Part shown: positions 61,833 to 64,000 of the stretch, one piece after another
Position numbering within the stretch: the first letter of the stretch is position 1
How the letters are laid out: each line of letters opens with the position of its first letter
Assembly (NCBI RefSeq): GCF_003363155.1
Contig: NZ_QRBE01000006.1
Location: forward strand, 124,001-188,000
Reading direction: 5' to 3'
From: Dyella monticola
GTDB lineage: Bacteria; Pseudomonadota; Gammaproteobacteria; Xanthomonadales; Rhodanobacteraceae
DNA length: 64,000 nucleotides
The notes under the pieces: generated by a model
Seen by the model: the letters and a program-made list of their open reading frames with translations, nothing else
Told to the model about the DNA's origin: nothing
The model's database searches: none
Position numbers and translations under genes: made by a program

Positions 61833-62672
61833 GTGATTCAAAACGTCGAGTTCCGCTTCGAAGGTGGCCGTTGCGGCGTCCTGCTCATTCACGGTCTCAC
61901 CGGCACGCCCATGGAAATGCGTCTGCTGGGCAAGGGTTTGAATCGCGCCGGCTTCAGCGTTTACGGCATGCAGCTCGCAGGCCATTGTGGCGACGTGCCT
62001 GATTTGCTGGCTACCGGCTGGAAGGATTGGTACACGAGCGTGGAAGCCGCGGCAGATACGTTCCGGCGCGAAGTCGACCATCTGTTCGTGGCAGGCCTGT
62101 CGATGGGGGCGATTCTCGCGCTGAAGCTGGCCGCGGAACGTCCGGAGTGGGTGCGCGGCGTGGGGGTCTACGGCGCCACGTTCCGCTACGACGGCTGGGC
62201 GATTCCGTGGTACGCCAAGTTTGCCTTCATGCTGCCGTGGCTGCAGCGCGCAGGCATCGGCAAGAACTGGATGCTGCATGAGAGTGAGCCTTACGGCCTG
62301 CGCGATGAGCGCCTGCGCGCGCAGATCAGCGCGCTGATGCAGAGCGGCGACAGCACTGCCGCCGGCCTGCCGGGAAACCCGTGGCCATCACTGGCCGAAA
62401 TGTATGACATGGCCGCGATCGTCCGCCGCGAGCTGCCCAGGGTGACCGCGCCATGCCTGATTGCGCATGCCACGGAAGATGACATCGCCAGCCTGGAAAA
62501 CGCTCATCTGGTGGCGCGTGGCGTGTCGGGGCCGGTGGAAACGCTGCTGCTGGAAAACAGCTATCACATGATCACGATCGATCAGGAGCGACGCATCCTG
62601 ATCGACCGCTCGGCCGACTTCTTCTCCAAGGTCGCTGCCAGTTGCACGCCCAGCGCGCTTGCTGCCGCCTGA
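61833..62672 (+). CDS. Alpha/beta hydrolase, carboxylesterase/lipase-like
   Basis: 279 residues from GTG 61833. Oxyanion loop GVLLIHGLTGTPMEMR, nucleophile elbow VAGLSMGAILALK (Ser near residue 91), acid in HATEDDIAS and final His in ENSYHMITID. Resembles Est30-type monoacylglycerol lipases. Followed by the transporter pair. Confidence 0.9.
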   Translation: MIQNVEFRFEGGRCGVLLIHGLTGTPMEMRLLGKGLNRAGFSVYGMQLAGHCGDVPDLLATGWKDWYTSVEAAADTFRREVDHLFVAGLSMGAILALKLAAERPEWVRGVGVYGATFRYDGWAIPWYAKFAFMLPWLQRAGIGKNWMLHESEPYGLRDERLRAQISALMQSGDSTAAGLPGNPWPSLAEMYDMAAIVRRELPRVTAPCLIAHATEDDIASLENAHLVARGVSGPVETLLLENSYHMITIDQERRILIDRSADFFSKVAASCTPSALAAA

Positions 62673-62683
62673 GCGATCTGTCC

Positions 62684-63043
62684 GTGTCTCCCCTCGTCGC
62701 CACGCTGTGGCTGGTCAACGTCACGCTCGATACCGGCGGTCAGCTCGCCTTCAAGGCTGCCGCAGGTGATCCACGCGCCGGCGATGGGCTGGCGCGCTGG
62801 CGTTATATGGCCAGCCGTCCATGGCTGTGGCTGGGTTTGCTGGCCTATGCGCTGCATCTCCTGACGTGGATCGCGTTTCTGTCGCTGGTGGAGCTTTCAC
62901 AGGGCATGCTGCTGGCGTCGATCAATATCGTCGCCATCATGCTGGGCGGCCGCGTGCTGTTCCGGGAGGCGCTCACGCCCTTGCGCATTGCCGGCATCTT
63001 GCTGGTCAGCACGGGCGTTGCCATCGTCGGAGCCTCGGGATGA
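62684..63043 (+). CDS. SMR/EamA-like membrane protein, subunit 1
   Basis: 119 residues from GTG 62684, 11 bp after the hydrolase stop; an upstream TTG at 62642 is less likely. Four membrane helices, with LVELSQGMLLASINIVAIML in helix 3. Single-repeat EamA/EmrE-like protein, overlapping the next gene by ATGA. Confidence 0.8.
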   Translation: MSPLVATLWLVNVTLDTGGQLAFKAAAGDPRAGDGLARWRYMASRPWLWLGLLAYALHLLTWIAFLSLVELSQGMLLASINIVAIMLGGRVLFREALTPLRIAGILLVSTGVAIVGASG

Positions 63044-63483
63044 ACGCGCGTACATGGCGCTTTTATCTATGTGGCTTCGCCTTGCTGCTGGTGTTCGACA
63101 CCATCGTGCAAGTGAGCTTCAAGCTCACCGGAGCACATGCGTTTCCGCCGCAAGCGAGCGGGGCATGGGTGAGTCGCATCATTGGCCAGCCGTGGATCTA
63201 CGTTGCCTTGATCGGCTATGTCGGCAACTTTTTCACCTGGATGAGCCTGCTCAAGCACGCGCCCATTGGCCCTGCGTTCGCCGCCTCGCACCTGGACGTT
63301 GTCAGCGTGATGTTAGCTTCCGCTTGGCTGTTTCATGACGCCCTCACACCGATGCGCCTGCTGGGCGCCGGCGTGATCATGATGGGCATCACGTGCCTGG
63401 CGTTTGCCGAAAGCCGCACGCATGGCGGGCAGGATAAGCTTGCGCAGGCCCATGGCCCCCTAGGGGCACCGGCCGATGATTGA
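63040..63483 (+). CDS. SMR/EamA-like membrane protein, subunit 2
   Basis: 147 residues from ATG 63040. Four helices, with FKLTGAHAFPPQASGAW in the first loop and HAPIGPAFAASHLDVVSVML in helix 3, plus a polar C-terminal tail. With subunit 1 it likely forms an antiparallel heterodimer like ArnE/ArnF or paired SMR pumps. Substrate unknown; the neighbouring acyl carrier protein hints at lipid or polyene chemistry. Confidence 0.8.
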   Translation: MNARTWRFYLCGFALLLVFDTIVQVSFKLTGAHAFPPQASGAWVSRIIGQPWIYVALIGYVGNFFTWMSLLKHAPIGPAFAASHLDVVSVMLASAWLFHDALTPMRLLGAGVIMMGITCLAFAESRTHGGQDKLAQAHGPLGAPADD

Positions 63484-63677
63484 GTCATTGGCGAACTGCC
63501 CGGTTTACCTATGACAGGCGAGGATGTGCGCGCCGAACGGCAGCACGCTTTAATGGGTGGAAATCATGCCTCGGGACACATGACTCCCGGGCACAAGAAG
63601 TTGCGCTTTCCGTTTCATATGGACAACGCACGCGCTCTTCGTCACGCTTTTGGATCAGGGGAACAACGGGGAAGCTC

Positions 63678-63932
63678 ATGAGCGACGTACAACAGGAAAT
63701 TTTCGACATCGTCAGCAAGCAAGCGAAGATCGATATCAACACCGTCAAGAGTGAATCCACGCTCAAGGATCTTGGTGTCGCTTCGCTCGATGCCATCGAA
63801 GTGATTTTCGATATCGAAGAACATTTCAACATCAACCTGCCGAACGAAGACGTCGACTTCGAAAGCGGCACGGTCGGTCATCTGGTTGCGGCGGTCGAGC
63901 GCCAGATTGCGCTGAAGCCCGCAAACGGCTGA
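63678..63932 (+). CDS. Acyl carrier protein
   Basis: 84 residues from ATG 63678 with GGGGAAGC as ribosome site. Phosphopantetheine site Ser36 in LGVASLDAIEVIFDIEEHF; the usual DSL is ASL here. Acidic helices match the family. It is probably not the fatty-acid AcpP but a dedicated carrier for a special lipid or pigment pathway, since another synthase-like start follows. Confidence 0.9.
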   Translation: MSDVQQEIFDIVSKQAKIDINTVKSESTLKDLGVASLDAIEVIFDIEEHFNINLPNEDVDFESGTVGHLVAAVERQIALKPANG

Positions 63933-63988
63933 GCACCGTTCGCAGCAAGGCAACGCGGGCCACGCCCGCGCATCATGTAGGTTCAAGC

Positions 63989-64000
63989 ATGCGTCGTATC
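63989..64000 (+). CDS. Possible start of a ketosynthase-like gene (partial)
   Basis: ATG at 63989 gives MRRI, the usual opening of FabF-type ketosynthases, with AGG upstream and 56 bp after the acyl carrier protein. Only four codons are visible. A hairpin CGCGGGC-CAC-GCCCGCG (63955-63971) lies between them. Confidence 0.3.

Noticed and set aside
1-64000. tRNA, rRNA, CRISPR array, IS element or prophage
   Set aside because: No cloverleaf-like gap, regular repeat array, transposase, integrase or phage structural gene was seen.

Overview
The window is GC-rich, densely coded chromosomal DNA from a gammaproteobacterium. Many genes overlap by ATGA or TTGA, no rRNA, tRNA, CRISPR array or transposase was seen, and the gene set (ParC, Mfd, MinCDE, RlmKL, RlmJ, Bpt, PurT, TraB/GumN-like protein, DUF6491-like protein, egtB-egtD) fits Lysobacterales (Xanthomonadales), most likely Rhodanobacteraceae such as Dyella, Rhodanobacter or Luteibacter. 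The family is an inference from protein style, not from a marker gene search.

Left part (1-30 kb): a truncated YdbC-like aldo/keto reductase divergent from a LysR regulator, nitronate monooxygenase, a secreted ClpP-fold protein that seems to lack the serine, an unusual ACT-like/V4R-like protein, NDH-2, a cyclophilin, AsmA, a DMT exporter, RlmJ, Slp lipoprotein, a CDF transporter, an acetyltransferase, mfd, the ergothioneine pair egtB-egtD, a DUF6491-like protein, rlmKL with a small hydrolase, an AmpD-like amidase, TesB, a DUF2007-like membrane protein, Bpt, an FMN-binding glutamate synthase-like protein and PurT.

Middle part (30-50.6 kb): a secreted transglutaminase-like protein; an SPFH protein followed by a 63-residue ribbon-helix-helix protein, with a perfect 21-bp palindrome in the promoter; DUF423; then a copper/cytochrome oxidase set (SCO, PCu(A)C, metallophosphoesterase). 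Next is the accessory region at 35.1-42.1 kb. It holds a 1623-residue secreted RHS/YD-repeat protein, a second RHS polypeptide with its own signal peptide that carries the missing RHS core and a variable C-terminal tip, and a small AT-rich lipoprotein gene overlapping the tip, which looks like the immunity partner. The island lies between copper/oxidase assembly genes (SCO/PCu(A)C on the left, CtaG on the right). After it come a GldG/permease/ATPase ABC operon, an SRPBCC-like membrane-anchored protein with a structured leader, and a NarL-type response regulator with its histidine kinase.

Right part (50.7-64 kb): a GNAT-minC-minD-minE cluster, an HEAGH protein, a GT9 glycosyltransferase, then a fluoride riboswitch driving crcB, a DUF190 gene, a translationally coupled cyclopropane-fatty-acid synthase and probably a TraB/GumN protein. 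The end holds a lipoprotein, parC, a small secreted protein, an esterase, a two-gene SMR/EamA-like transporter, an acyl carrier protein and the first four codons of what may be a ketosynthase.

The two most interesting systems are the two-piece secreted RHS toxin/immunity module and the fluoride-riboswitch operon that includes cfa.
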